Below, piece after piece: positions 31,863-39,070 of a stretch of DNA of 39,070 nt. The translations under genes and the position numbers were made by a program. Where the stretch lies: contig CAKVDS010000019.1 in the NCBI GenBank assembly GCA_934726455.1, positions 1 through 39,070 of the forward strand. The letters run 5' to 3'. Source of the DNA: an uncultured Bacteroidales bacterium (GTDB lineage Bacteria; Bacteroidota; Bacteroidia; Bacteroidales; UBA932). Under the pieces are notes generated by a model. That model searched no databases and had not been told where the DNA came from. It saw nothing but the letters and a program-made list of their open reading frames with translations. Position 1 is the stretch's first letter; each line of letters begins with the position of its first letter.

Positions 31863-32336
31863 ATGGACAAGATAAAAAACCCATACATAGGTCTCAAGGA
31901 CAAAGGATACAATTGTTTTGCCTGCTCTCCATGGAACGCCAAAGGTCTCAAGATGGAGTTCTGGGAAGACGGAGACGAGATAGTGTCATTATGGGAAGCG
32001 GACGGCGACTACCAAAGCTGGACGAACACGGTGCATGGCGGAATTCAAGCCACGCTTCTGGATGAAGTCGGCGGATGGTATGTGACCCGCAAACTGCAGA
32101 CCGCAGGTGTAACCTCCAACTTGAACATACGCTATCGCAAAACAGTCCCGGTCGGCAAAAAGCTTGAGATAAGAGTACACCTCAAGGAGATGAGACGCAA
32201 CCTTGCCGTAATGGAGGGCAGCATCAGTTGCGGCGGCACAATCTGCACCACAGCTGAAATCATATATTTCACAGTATCACAAGAAAAAGCCCGTGAAGAA
32301 TTCTTCTTCAACGGGTGCGAACTTGAGAAAGACTAG
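31863..32336 (+). CDS. PaaI-type hotdog-fold thioesterase
   Basis: A 157-residue product from the ATG at 31863 (MDKIKNPYIGLKDKGYNCFAC). The PaaI thioesterase core is visible: TNTVHGGIQATLLDEVGGWYV (HGG and the acidic catalytic residue on the hotdog helix), then TSNLNIRYRKTVPVGKKLEIRV and a further strand TTAEIIYFTVSQ. It should hydrolyse a cytosolic acyl-CoA or acyl-ACP; the natural substrate is unknown. A conserved cysteine pair (NCFACS) precedes the core, common in Bacteroidales members. Its stop shares the palindrome CTAG with the luxS stop on the opposite strand. The luxS terminator lies inside its 3' end. Confidence 0.87.
   Translation: MDKIKNPYIGLKDKGYNCFACSPWNAKGLKMEFWEDGDEIVSLWEADGDYQSWTNTVHGGIQATLLDEVGGWYVTRKLQTAGVTSNLNIRYRKTVPVGKKLEIRVHLKEMRRNLAVMEGSISCGGTICTTAEIIYFTVSQEKAREEFFFNGCELEKD
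32283..32315 (-). terminator. Terminator of the luxS operon, embedded in the thioesterase coding region
   Basis: On the minus strand CCCGTTGAAGAA (32315-32304), loop GAA, TTCTTCACGGG (32300-32290) pairs along 11 bp with one bulged T and is followed by CTTTTTCTT. It begins 18 nt past the luxS stop and lies entirely within the last 50 nt of the thioesterase gene. Confidence 0.8.
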
Positions 32337-32818
32337 GGATAGACGAATCCCAATCCCCCGCTTTCCGCTTTCTCCAACATATCCGCTGCCGCTGCCCTGG
32401 CTCCGGACAGATCGTGAAAAGTGCAGTTGCCGCACTCATCAGGATGAGACCCCGGAATTTCCCCGTCGTAGCATGATATGAACCGGAACATTCCGGTCAA
32501 CGCCTGCACAAGATTGTCATACTCGGGTGTACCGGCCGTAAAATCTCCGGCGACTATAAGGTAGAAACCGGTCATGCAGCCCATCGGGCCGAAATATATG
32601 ATGCGTTCTTTCCACCCGTCAAGGTTACGCAAATATGTTGCGCCCAGATGCTCTATGGTATGCGCCGCCTCCGGAGCAAGTGCCGGCTCGACATTCGGGC
32701 GCTTGAAACGGATGTCAATCGTAGTAAGGATTTGGCCTGCCACACTGTCCTTACGGGACACATATATCCCGGGAAGAAGCCGGGTATGGTCTATGGTAAA
32801 TGATGCTATTTTTTCCAT
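32333..32818 (-). CDS. luxS: S-ribosylhomocysteine lyase (autoinducer-2 synthase)
   Basis: A 161-residue metalloenzyme that cleaves S-ribosylhomocysteine to homocysteine and the AI-2 precursor DPD. Zinc ligands are in AAHTIEHLGATYLRN (HxxEH) and the cysteine of HPDECGNCTF. The catalytic Cys is in YFGPMGCMTGFYLIVAGD, where Met replaces the Arg or Gln often found after Cys. PGSHPDECGNC is the family's typical C-terminal segment. It follows the nucleosidase gene that makes its substrate, sharing a base (TAATG), so both recycling steps are translated together. Confidence 0.95.
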   Translation of the reverse strand: MEKIASFTIDHTRLLPGIYVSRKDSVAGQILTTIDIRFKRPNVEPALAPEAAHTIEHLGATYLRNLDGWKERIIYFGPMGCMTGFYLIVAGDFTAGTPEYDNLVQALTGMFRFISCYDGEIPGSHPDECGNCTFHDLSGARAAAADMLEKAESGGLGFVYP

Positions 32819-33525
32819 TACTCATCAATCAGGTAATCCAGAACGGCTTTGAGGGCTCCGTTCAACAGCCCTGGAGCTTCAGCCCAGAAATCAGAATACG
32901 AAGGAGCGTCGGGACAAAGAGGTGTGTCACTCACCATCCTCAGGGAAAGGAAAGGGACGGCATAGCGGAAGCATGTCTGAGCAATAGAGCCGCTCTCCAT
33001 GTCAACGCCCAATGCCTCCGGGCAAGCCCGGGCTATATCCGTCGCCTTCTGCTGGCTGTCAACAAACCAGTCTCCCGAAGCCATACGTCCGGAATGGACC
33101 GCATAACCGCTTCCGGCGAGAGCCGCCCGGAGGCCGGAGTCTCCGGCCAGAGTGAGGTCATAAACCGCAGGCTCCCCCTGCACCTGTCCTGCCAAGTTTG
33201 GCGTACCGCACCAGACATCGTGATAACGCACTGAAGATGCGAGAATCAAGTCTTTCTGCACTATGCTCCCGTCTGCGCACAATGTCCCGCACACTCCGGT
33301 GGACACCAGACAATCAACACCGGCCTCCACAATCATTGCTGCCGCACAGAGAGCTGAGTTGACCTTGCCTATTCCCGACTGGGCGGCTATCAGTTCCACT
33401 CCACGGTATACACCGCGCCGAAAGATGAACCCGCCCCGAACAGGCTCAGATTCAAGTCCGAGACTCCCCTCAAGAAGGCGGAGTTCAGACTCCATCGCCA
33501 ATGTGATTCCGATTCTTTTCATCAT
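32818..33525 (-). CDS. mtnN: 5'-methylthioadenosine / S-adenosylhomocysteine nucleosidase
   Basis: About 235 residues. It removes adenine from S-adenosylhomocysteine and methylthioadenosine, feeding LuxS. Family motifs: IGITLAMESELRLLEG, AQSGIGKVNSALCAAAM, DCLVSTGVCGTL, VDMESGSIAQTCF (catalytic Glu region) and LRMVSDTPLCPDAPSYSDF (SD, catalytic Asp). The start is one of two adjacent ATG codons at 33525 and 33522. The first gives the usual ATGA overlap with the SDR gene upstream. Confidence 0.92.
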   Translation of the reverse strand: MMKRIGITLAMESELRLLEGSLGLESEPVRGGFIFRRGVYRGVELIAAQSGIGKVNSALCAAAMIVEAGVDCLVSTGVCGTLCADGSIVQKDLILASSVRYHDVWCGTPNLAGQVQGEPAVYDLTLAGDSGLRAALAGSGYAVHSGRMASGDWFVDSQQKATDIARACPEALGVDMESGSIAQTCFRYAVPFLSLRMVSDTPLCPDAPSYSDFWAEAPGLLNGALKAVLDYLIDE

Positions 33526-34283
33526 GGCCTGAGCCCGCTTCCTCCCTGAAGAGTTATTGTCTCGCCCGTGACGTAGTGCGCATCCGGTGAAGCGAGGAAA
33601 ACGCATACCGGCCCGATGTCCTCCGCCGGATCTGCAAAATGACCGAGCGGAATCCCTTGGATTGTTTTCTCGAACAGGTCAGGATACTCTTCTTTCCACT
33701 GTTTGAGACTCTCCGTCATGGCCAGCGGACATACCACATTGACTCTCACGCCGGAAGGCCCCCACTCTGCCGCAGCGACACGAGAAAGCCCTCGGATGCC
33801 TTCTTTGGCGGCAGCGTATGAGGACTGCCCGAGTTTTCCGAAAAGTCCGGCACCGGAGGCGAAATTGATCACGGATCCCTTGACGGCCTTCAAAGCCGGG
33901 AAGCACTCACGCATATAGAAAAAAGCAGCATAGAGCCCCGAATTGACAGCAAGGTCAAAATCAGCCTTGGTATGCTCTACCAGCGGAAGCCCCGACTTGG
34001 ATGTCTGGGCATTGTTGATCAACGTGTTAATCTTGCCAAAATGATCCAGAGCTGACTTCACCACCGATTTGACAGAGTTCTCATCCGCCCCGTCCGCCAC
34101 AAGCGGCAACACCTCAACCCCATATTCGGATTCAAGTTTATCCTTGGCGGCAATCAGCCTTGATTCGGTGCGGCCGGTAAGCACGAGATTGGAGCCTTCT
34201 CTCGCGAAAGCCGTAGCGAGGCCGAAGCCTATTCCCTTACCACCACCGGTGATAAGTGTCACATTATCTTGGAGTCGTTTCAT
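33522..34283 (-). CDS. Short-chain dehydrogenase/reductase
   Basis: A 253-residue classical SDR from the ATG at 34283 (MKRLQDNVTLITGGGKGIGFG). The Rossmann motif is TGGGKGIGFG (about 11-20). LINNAQ replaces the usual NNAG. The catalytic Ser is in NFASGAGLFG and the YxxxK in QSSYAAAKEG, followed by VRVNVVCPLAMTESL and the C-terminal YVTGETITLQGG. Substrate unknown; an NAD(P)-dependent alcohol or ketone reductase of the 3-oxoacyl-ACP-reductase-like group. It overlaps mtnN by 4 nt. An A9 run lies just upstream of its start, between it and the MATE gene. Confidence 0.9.
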   Translation of the reverse strand: MKRLQDNVTLITGGGKGIGFGLATAFAREGSNLVLTGRTESRLIAAKDKLESEYGVEVLPLVADGADENSVKSVVKSALDHFGKINTLINNAQTSKSGLPLVEHTKADFDLAVNSGLYAAFFYMRECFPALKAVKGSVINFASGAGLFGKLGQSSYAAAKEGIRGLSRVAAAEWGPSGVRVNVVCPLAMTESLKQWKEEYPDLFEKTIQGIPLGHFADPAEDIGPVCVFLASPDAHYVTGETITLQGGSGLRP

Positions 34284-34337
34284 ATTCAAAAAAAAACCGC
34301 GCTTTATGAACACGCAGCCGCGAGTGTCATGCAAATT

Positions 34338-35660
34338 TCATTCCGTCATCCGCCTCATGTCGCTCCGGTAACGCAGGAAGAAGAACACTCCGGCCGTGGT
34401 AAGTCCGATGGGAAATCCGAGCCAAATCCCGACAAGCCCCAGACTTGTCTTGAATCCCAGCAGATAAGCCGCCGGGATAGCAATGAGGTAATAGCTCACG
34501 AAAGCCGCTTTCATGATAGGCTTGACATCTTGAAGCCCCCTCAGAACATTGGCAAAGCATAGCTGAAGCCCATCGCCGAACTGATATGCGAAAAGCACGA
34601 AGAAAAGGGACACAGCCATGGCGGACACTTCCGGAGAATCAGTGAACACTCCGGCAGCCTGATAGCGGAAGACATACAGAAGGACGGAAAGAGTCGCCGA
34701 AATACATACGATCATCCCATAACCTTTGGCCGCATATTCCTTCACACCGCGGTAATCCCCCCGCCCGCAAGCATTGCTGACAAGTATCGACAAGGCGAAT
34801 GACAGGCCCTGCATCATCAGGAAAAACAACTGGGAAATCGTGATCACCACCTGATGCGCCGCCAGTTCAATAACCCCGAGCCAGCCTGCCATCACCGCGG
34901 CGAAGGTAAAGGATGAGGTCTCAAGGGCCATCTGGATGGCCACCGGATAGCCTACAGTGAAAATGCCTTTCATCTCAGACCTGGAAACGACGGCCTCCTT
35001 TATGGCCTTTGCATATTTTTTCAGGCTCTTTGAAATCATTATATAAACGAGAAAGGCCCCGAAAATAAGAACTCGGGAAAAAAGGGTGCTGATCCCGGCC
35101 CCCATCAACCCCAGTTCCGGGAATCCGAGATTACCATAAATCAGGATCCAGTTGCCGAATATGTTGATGACATTGCCTATGAGCAGAAAGACCATGGACA
35201 CTACAGGACGGCAAATGCCGTCAGTAAACTGTTTCAAAGTATTGAAACCTAGCGCGAACAGGGTGGAAATGCCCACTACCACAAAATATGGCCTTATGAG
35301 AGGCAGCAGCTCCGGTTCCTGTCCGAAATGGCCCAGACAAACATATATGATGACAAGAAGAACAACGCTCGCCAATCCAATCAGGCCGTTCACAGCCAAT
35401 CCGTTACGTAGAGTCTCCCCCACCGCCTTGACATTCCCCCGGCCATTGTATGAACCTATTATCGGGGTCAGTCCGGCAGCAAAACCCAACTCCGTCATTA
35501 TGAACAGGTTCAGAATGTTGTTCACAAACGATGAAGCGGCAAGTTCGTCCACACTGTGCCAGCCTATCATTATGTTGTCGGCGAAAGCCAGTATAATCAC
35601 ACAAGCCTGCCCGAGCATGATAGGCAGCCCTATCCTAAGTATTTCACCAATCTTTCTCAT
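34338..35660 (-). CDS. MATE-family efflux transporter
   Basis: A 440-residue inner-membrane protein from the ATG at 35660 (MRKIGEILRIGLPIMLGQACVI). It has about 12 transmembrane helices in two related halves, and typical MATE segments ASSFVNNILNLFIMTELGFAAGLTPIIG and AAHQVVITISQLFFLMMQGLSFALS. It exports cationic drugs or metabolites using Na+ or H+. Start choice: the longer frame from 35744 would begin upstream of the promoter at 35714-35745. It may be co-transcribed with the SDR gene 54 nt downstream, as no clear terminator intervenes. Confidence 0.92.
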   Translation of the reverse strand: MRKIGEILRIGLPIMLGQACVIILAFADNIMIGWHSVDELAASSFVNNILNLFIMTELGFAAGLTPIIGSYNGRGNVKAVGETLRNGLAVNGLIGLASVVLLVIIYVCLGHFGQEPELLPLIRPYFVVVGISTLFALGFNTLKQFTDGICRPVVSMVFLLIGNVINIFGNWILIYGNLGFPELGLMGAGISTLFSRVLIFGAFLVYIMISKSLKKYAKAIKEAVVSRSEMKGIFTVGYPVAIQMALETSSFTFAAVMAGWLGVIELAAHQVVITISQLFFLMMQGLSFALSILVSNACGRGDYRGVKEYAAKGYGMIVCISATLSVLLYVFRYQAAGVFTDSPEVSAMAVSLFFVLFAYQFGDGLQLCFANVLRGLQDVKPIMKAAFVSYYLIAIPAAYLLGFKTSLGLVGIWLGFPIGLTTAGVFFFLRYRSDMRRMTE

Positions 35661-35713
35661 ATCGTCAGTTCTCCCCCGCGCATTACCACGAAGACGCGCC
35701 GCGAAAAGGGCGG

Positions 35714-35745
35714 CAAAGTTACTCACAATGCAGAAGAAAAGCAAA
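35714..35745 (-). promoter_or_regulatory. Promoter of the MATE gene
   Basis: The minus strand reads TTTG (35745-35742), exactly 20 nt, TAACTTTG (35721-35714): complete consensus. The leader to the ATG at 35660 is about 50 nt. Confidence 0.85.
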
Positions 35746-35760
35746 GCGACGGAAAATCAT

Positions 35761-35768
35761 TATATTTG
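35761..35768 (+). promoter_or_regulatory. -7 element of ppa
   Basis: TATATTTG matches TAnnTTTG exactly and lies 9 nt before the ATG. There is no TTTG at the -33 position. It is only 39 bp from the oppositely directed MATE -7 box, so the two promoters overlap. Confidence 0.5.
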
Positions 35769-35777
35769 AGGCATATT

Positions 35778-36410
35778 ATGGATTACACACACGCACACAA
35801 GTCACACCCCTGGCATGGAATAAGCCTCGGAGACAATGTCCCGGAAGAAGTACGGGCATTCATTGAAATCGTCCCGACAGACACCGTAAAATACGAAGTT
35901 GACAAGGAATCCGGCTACCTCTCCCTGGACAGGCCGCAGAAATTCTCCAACATCGTCCCGTCTCTGTATGGCTTCCTGCCGCGTACATACTGCTCATCCA
36001 AGATGGCAGAACTTACGAATCTGGCGCTGGGCCGGGAAGACATACAGGGAGACGGCGACCCGCTGGACATCTGCGTGCTCACGGAGAAAGACGTCACGCA
36101 CGGAGACATCATAGTAAGGGCAAGACCGATAGGAGGACTGCGCCTGCTCGACCACAACCAGGCGGACGACAAGATCATCGCCGTCCTCAAGAACGATGCC
36201 ATCTATGGCCATTACAATGATCTGGAAGAACTTCCTCCGGCCATCATCCGCCGCCTCGTCCACTATTTCACCACCTACAAGGACATTCCCGGAGAGAGGA
36301 CCCCGAGAATGGAGCTGATCGGCATCTACGGCGCAGATACAGCAAAAGAGGTGATTCAACGGGCCATACAAGATTATCAGGAACTCATTTTTACACAAGG
36401 CAACTTTTGA
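35778..36410 (+). CDS. ppa: Inorganic pyrophosphatase, family I
   Basis: A 210-residue soluble enzyme hydrolysing pyrophosphate from biosynthesis. The metal-binding acidic cluster GDGDPLDICVLTE is at about residues 92-104. It is preceded by VKYEVDKESGYLSLDRPQ and YGFLPRTYCSS. GGLRLLDHNQADDKIIAVLKND (Asp ligands) comes after. Length fits the slightly long Bacteroidetes form. The ATG at 35778 is preferred because the -7 box lies directly in front of it. The next gene starts 10 nt downstream on the same strand. Confidence 0.94.
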   Translation: MDYTHAHKSHPWHGISLGDNVPEEVRAFIEIVPTDTVKYEVDKESGYLSLDRPQKFSNIVPSLYGFLPRTYCSSKMAELTNLALGREDIQGDGDPLDICVLTEKDVTHGDIIVRARPIGGLRLLDHNQADDKIIAVLKNDAIYGHYNDLEELPPAIIRRLVHYFTTYKDIPGERTPRMELIGIYGADTAKEVIQRAIQDYQELIFTQGNF

Positions 36411-36420
36411 CTTTATCAAG

Positions 36421-36996
36421 ATGGAAAAACTGCTGATCATCGATTCCTGCATGAGACCGGAGTCCAGGACGAGAAAGATTCTTGACGCAGCGAAGGAGGT
36501 GCTTTCTTCGCGGTATGACATCGAAACCGTTGATGTCAATGCTGTCGGCCTGTGTGCATTGACCCCGGAGACGCTTGCAGAAAGATCGTCCGGTGCCGTT
36601 CCGGAATCGACCGTGGCGCTGGCCCGCAGGATCGCTTCCGCTGACAGGATTGTCATAGCCGCTCCGTTCTGGGACATGAGTTTCCCGGCAGTGCTGAAGG
36701 CGTTCTTCGAGAATATGTCACTCTACGGCGTCACCTTCACTGACAACGGACAGACTTGCACCGGATTGTGCAAATGTAAAAGGGTAATGTACATCACGAC
36801 AAGAGGCATGAATATAGAGACGGGAAGCCGGCTGGACCAAGGCAGCTCATATCTTCAGGCTCTATCCTCACTTTGGGGCATTGGAGTGGTCATGACCGTG
36901 GCGGCGTGGAATCTGGACTATAGCTCTCCCGAAGAAGCCGGGAAGAGGGTGGCCGAAGCCTCGTCTCTCGCAAGGACGTTGGCGCTTACATTCTGA
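36421..36996 (+). CDS. Flavodoxin-fold NAD(P)H-dependent oxidoreductase (AzoR/NQO-like)
   Basis: A 191-residue flavodoxin-like fold protein. The N-terminal FMN phosphate loop is in LIIDSCMRPESRTRKIL. ADRIVIAAPFWDMSFPAVLKAFFENM is the conserved FMN-contacting strand-helix, followed by YGVTFTDNG and KRVMYITTRGMN, as in FMN-dependent NADH-azoreductases and quinone reductases. Likely role: two-electron reduction of quinones or azo compounds in the cytosol; substrate unknown. It is probably co-transcribed with ppa (10-nt gap). Confidence 0.85.
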   Translation: MEKLLIIDSCMRPESRTRKILDAAKEVLSSRYDIETVDVNAVGLCALTPETLAERSSGAVPESTVALARRIASADRIVIAAPFWDMSFPAVLKAFFENMSLYGVTFTDNGQTCTGLCKCKRVMYITTRGMNIETGSRLDQGSSYLQALSSLWGIGVVMTVAAWNLDYSSPEEAGKRVAEASSLARTLALTF

Positions 36997-37005
36997 TTCG
37001 CGGGC

Positions 37006-37039
37006 TTCGTGCGTGAAGCGGACCTTTGGACGCACCGAA
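37006..37039 (+). repeat. Stem-loop after the ppa operon
   Basis: TTCGTGCGT pairs with ACGCACCGAA (one bulged base) across a 15-nt loop. No T-tract follows on either strand, so it is not a standard terminator. It may mark the 3' end of the ppa transcript. Confidence 0.3.
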
Positions 37040-37077
37040 CCGAAGGAGGCATATTCAGACTTGCTTTTATGAATATC

Positions 37078-38346
37078 CTACTTTATCAGGATCAGTTTCT
37101 TATTTCTGTAGGAAAGAACCGTTTTTTGCCTTGACAGGATCTGGTACCCGATGAGGCCGTCGATTCTCTCGTCCTTGCTCATGTTGAGGTGACTGATGCT
37201 ATTGAACACGGTCCGGGTGTTTCTGAAGGTTTTTCCGCCAATCTTGAGATTCTTCAGTTTTCCCGCGTGAACCTCCGTACCTTTGTCATTGCTGATGCCT
37301 TTCAATTTTGTTGTTTTAACTCTCTTCATCATATTCTTGAATTCATCCCACAGTCCGGAGTCAAGAAGGTCGCTTGAGGCTCCGCAATCAATGCCGAATG
37401 TAAGGTTGGACGTGTCTATCTGGCCATTGATGAGGGGAATATGACGCATCGCCTTGCTCATCTCAAAAGGCACTTCTTCATATTCATACTTCCGCTCTTT
37501 CAGGAAAGTCGCTGTGTAATCCGGATCAATCAGGGTGAGAGTCTTGCCCTTGTAGTCAAACAACAGGTCATAATCCCTGTACACATCGTAGCCTATGAGG
37601 CCGTAAACCTCCGTGCCGTTCTCCAGATGAGAGATGTCTGACATCATGACCTTTATGCTGTCAGCTCGTATTCCGTTGAAATCAAAGGAGTCGATGTGAA
37701 TGACATCCTGCCCGCCGCTGACTTTTCCGTTGACATCCTCCGATGTGCTCACGCGTGTTCCCTTGTCATCGCTTCCTCTGAAATATTTGCTGTTCAGATA
37801 AAGGATAGGGCATCCGCTGTCGATGATGAAATTATGTTTCTCCCCATTGATTACGGCCTGTACGACAATCATATTGTCCTTTGACAATGTTATCGGGACG
37901 GTGATCACCTTGGCCTCAGGTTTTTCAAACTTGAAACCCTTGTCTGCCTGCTTGACAGTCGCTTTCAGCAGCTCAAGACTCTTGATCCTGTTCTCGTCGT
38001 TGAACACGAAAGTAGTGGTCCTGTTTCCAAGTTTTGAATATGTGAATGAATATACCAGCGTCAGCGTATTGCCGTCCCTGCTCTCCGACATCCTTTCATA
38101 TTTCATGATGCTGTCATTCGATTGCCTCAACTTCCCGATGGTGGCGTTCAGCACAAGATTGGCGACATCCCCCTTCTGGCCGGAGCATTCAAAATCCGCA
38201 GACAAGTACGGCTGAATCGCCTCTGAAGAATAACTGTTTATGGCGTTAACCGTCTCTTTGACAACATTCTCGCAATCCGTCAGCGACTGCGCTTTCAAGC
38301 AAATGGCACTGAATATAAACAGTGCGATAAAACCAAGCCTTTTCAT
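37078..38346 (-). CDS. Secreted protein with two retropepsin-like aspartic protease domains
   Basis: A 422-residue product with a Sec signal peptide (MKRLGFIALFIFSAICLKA). Residues of about 20-140 form an unassigned N-terminal region, possibly a NTF2-like fold (TVNAINSYSSEAIQPYLSAD). Two retropepsin-like halves follow. The first has NFIIDSGCPILYLNSKYF (catalytic DSG) and VYGLIGYDVYRDYDLLFDY. The second has LTFGIDCGASSDLLDSGLW (DCG in place of DTG/DSG) and RIDGLIGYQILSRQKTVLSY. Aspartyl protease family proteins with this architecture occur in Bacteroidales without a known substrate. Two halves in one chain could form a pseudo-dimeric active site like pepsin. Monocistronic. Confidence 0.8.
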   Translation of the reverse strand: MKRLGFIALFIFSAICLKAQSLTDCENVVKETVNAINSYSSEAIQPYLSADFECSGQKGDVANLVLNATIGKLRQSNDSIMKYERMSESRDGNTLTLVYSFTYSKLGNRTTTFVFNDENRIKSLELLKATVKQADKGFKFEKPEAKVITVPITLSKDNMIVVQAVINGEKHNFIIDSGCPILYLNSKYFRGSDDKGTRVSTSEDVNGKVSGGQDVIHIDSFDFNGIRADSIKVMMSDISHLENGTEVYGLIGYDVYRDYDLLFDYKGKTLTLIDPDYTATFLKERKYEYEEVPFEMSKAMRHIPLINGQIDTSNLTFGIDCGASSDLLDSGLWDEFKNMMKRVKTTKLKGISNDKGTEVHAGKLKNLKIGGKTFRNTRTVFNSISHLNMSKDERIDGLIGYQILSRQKTVLSYRNKKLILIK

Positions 38347-38368
38347 TTCTGCATGAACTTTATAACAT

Positions 38369-38417
38369 CAAGGATAGCCTTCACACGGAACATACACAAT
38401 CCATCTGGCTATCCTTG
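38369..38417. repeat. 11-bp inverted repeat upstream of the retropepsin-like gene
   Basis: CAAGGATAGCC (38369-38379) and GGCTATCCTTG (38407-38417) are perfect reverse complements separated by 27 nt, 23 nt before the start codon on the minus strand. In the transcript it would form a stable leader hairpin. No T-tract follows. Nothing else is recognisable between 38347 and 38483. Confidence 0.5.
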
Positions 38418-38483
38418 TCAAAGACAAAACACTCATCGAAATATATGCCATATAGGTAGCATTGTGCTCGGTTGGACAAAATG

Positions 38484-38831
38484 TCAGTTTGGCTTGCGTC
38501 CACTGGACTTTTGCGGCAAGTAAATGACTGAAATGCTCGCTTTTCTTACATTGCTGTAAGTTGCTCGCGTCTTAACAACAGGGTCCGTCCCCCAACGGTC
38601 AGGTAAAGCATCAGAGAAACATCCGAAAATATCTTTCCCCGGCTGCGTATATTGTTGCCCCGGATAATTGTTTAAATCATCACTCAAGAACAAATAGCCG
38701 TGCTTTTTCAGCCATATATCACTGAATGTGAAACAATAACTGTCAGAGCCACGAAGATATTCATAGCCTAACTTGCCCACAAGTTCAATTTCCTTCAGCC
38801 AGTCAAAATCCGCATAAACATATATTTGCCA
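38484..38831 (-). pseudogene. hipA-like toxin kinase fragment, frameshifted and truncated
   Basis: The minus-strand frame from about 38831 reads WQIYVYADFDWLKEIELVG and continues through YEYLRGSDSYCFTFSDIWL, FLSDDLNNYPGQQYTQPG and DIFGCFSDALPDRWG. This is the N-terminal part of the HipA serine/threonine kinase family. After DRWG homology stops in this frame but continues in the next one as RTLLLRREQLTAM, then a stop. The switch falls in a run of five G (plus-strand C5 at 38589-38593), consistent with one inserted base. There is no start codon where one is expected (TGG instead of ATG), no hipB antitoxin gene, and the kinase domain (about 300 residues) is absent. It is a remnant of a toxin-antitoxin module. 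Confidence 0.8.
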
Positions 38832-38905
38832 AGCCCGTATGTGAGGTCTACTGCCACATCGCTACGAAGGAACCGGCCGAACACCTACACGGCAAACTCC
38901 TTTTG

Positions 38906-39070
38906 TTAAATCACACCGAAATGTACGAGGGCATTGTAGATTCCATCATCGTCAACATCGCTTGTCACATAGTCAGCGTGGCTCTTGACCAGGTCCGATG
39001 CACCGCCCATAGCAATACCAATTCCTGCCGCACGTAGCATTGGTATATCATTGCCCCCGTCTCCAAATGC
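38906..39070 (-). CDS. HAD-superfamily (Cof/IIB-type) phosphatase, C-terminal end only
   Basis: The last 54 residues and stop of a gene running off the right edge: AFGDGGNDIPMLRAAGIGIA, MGGASDLVKSHADYVTSDVD, then DDGIYNALVHFGVI. GDGGND is HAD motif IV, which binds Mg2+. The spacing to the following helix and the sequence ending at a C-terminal amphipathic segment are typical of Cof-type phosphatases acting on sugar phosphates or pyridoxal phosphate. Substrate cannot be told. It is followed by 75 bp without a recognisable gene before the hipA remnant. Confidence 0.88.
   Translation of the reverse strand, partial: AFGDGGNDIPMLRAAGIGIAMGGASDLVKSHADYVTSDVDDDGIYNALVHFGVI

Noticed and set aside
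34284..34337. Terminator between the MATE and SDR genes
   Set aside because: A run of nine T on the minus strand is present, but no stem longer than about 4 bp precedes it.
1..39070. tRNA, rRNA, CRISPR arrays and insertion sequences
   Set aside because: No cloverleaf with a T-arm consensus, no regularly spaced repeats and no transposase frame were found on reading either strand; a covariance-model scan was not possible.

Overview
The window is ordinary chromosome from a gut-type Bacteroidales bacterium. The genus cannot be fixed from the sequence. Supporting evidence: promoters of the Bacteroidetes type (TTTG, about 20 nt, TAnnTTTG) lie in front of many genes and classic Shine-Dalgarno sites are rare. 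A carboxypeptidase-regulatory-like TonB-dependent receptor, a type V (FimA/Mfa) fimbrial operon, a short 115-residue SSB and a Bacteroides-like arabinose operon point the same way. No rRNA, tRNA, insertion sequence, CRISPR array or prophage was seen.

Layout. 1-2245: N-terminal part of a TonB-dependent receptor (minus, runs off the left edge). 2334-5986: methylglyoxal synthase, Hsp20, a small lipoprotein, an iron-sulfur aldo/keto reductase and an outer-membrane beta-barrel protein. 6068-13485: a minus-strand fimbrial operon (ssb, OmpA/TPR lipoprotein, fimbrillin, FimB/Mfa2-like anchor, DUF4906-type large lipoprotein). A zinc-ribbon gene of unknown role lies divergent from it. 14078-17905: an ABC exporter pair followed by a 5'-nucleotidase split into two secreted proteins. 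17977-19530: exported GH51 arabinofuranosidase. 19601-21970: DNA polymerase III delta (holA), a hibernation factor (hpf) and an exported CbiX-like protein.

21967-31627 is one unbroken minus-strand run: galM, SSS sugar transporter, araD, araA, araB, a stand-alone HsdR-N protein, cca and xerC, nearly all touching or overlapping. Together with the GH51 enzyme it makes a route from extracellular arabinosides through uptake to D-xylulose 5-phosphate. No araR-like regulator is in the window. 31863-36996: a PaaI-like thioesterase, then a luxS / MTA-SAH nucleosidase / SDR / MATE run on the minus strand, then inorganic pyrophosphatase and a flavodoxin-fold oxidoreductase on the plus strand. 37078-39070: a secreted protein with two retropepsin-like domains, a decayed hipA fragment and the 3' end of a HAD-family phosphatase.

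The signals I find most worth checking are: a perfect 12-bp inverted repeat flanking 62 bp between the fimbrial operon and its divergent neighbour (a possible small invertible switch); ssb overlapping the first fimbrial gene; the arabinose operon reading directly into cca-xerC; the tandem retropepsin protein; and a hipA pseudogene whose frameshift maps to one extra G in a run of five. None of these proves a new system. No computation beyond reading the sequence was possible.
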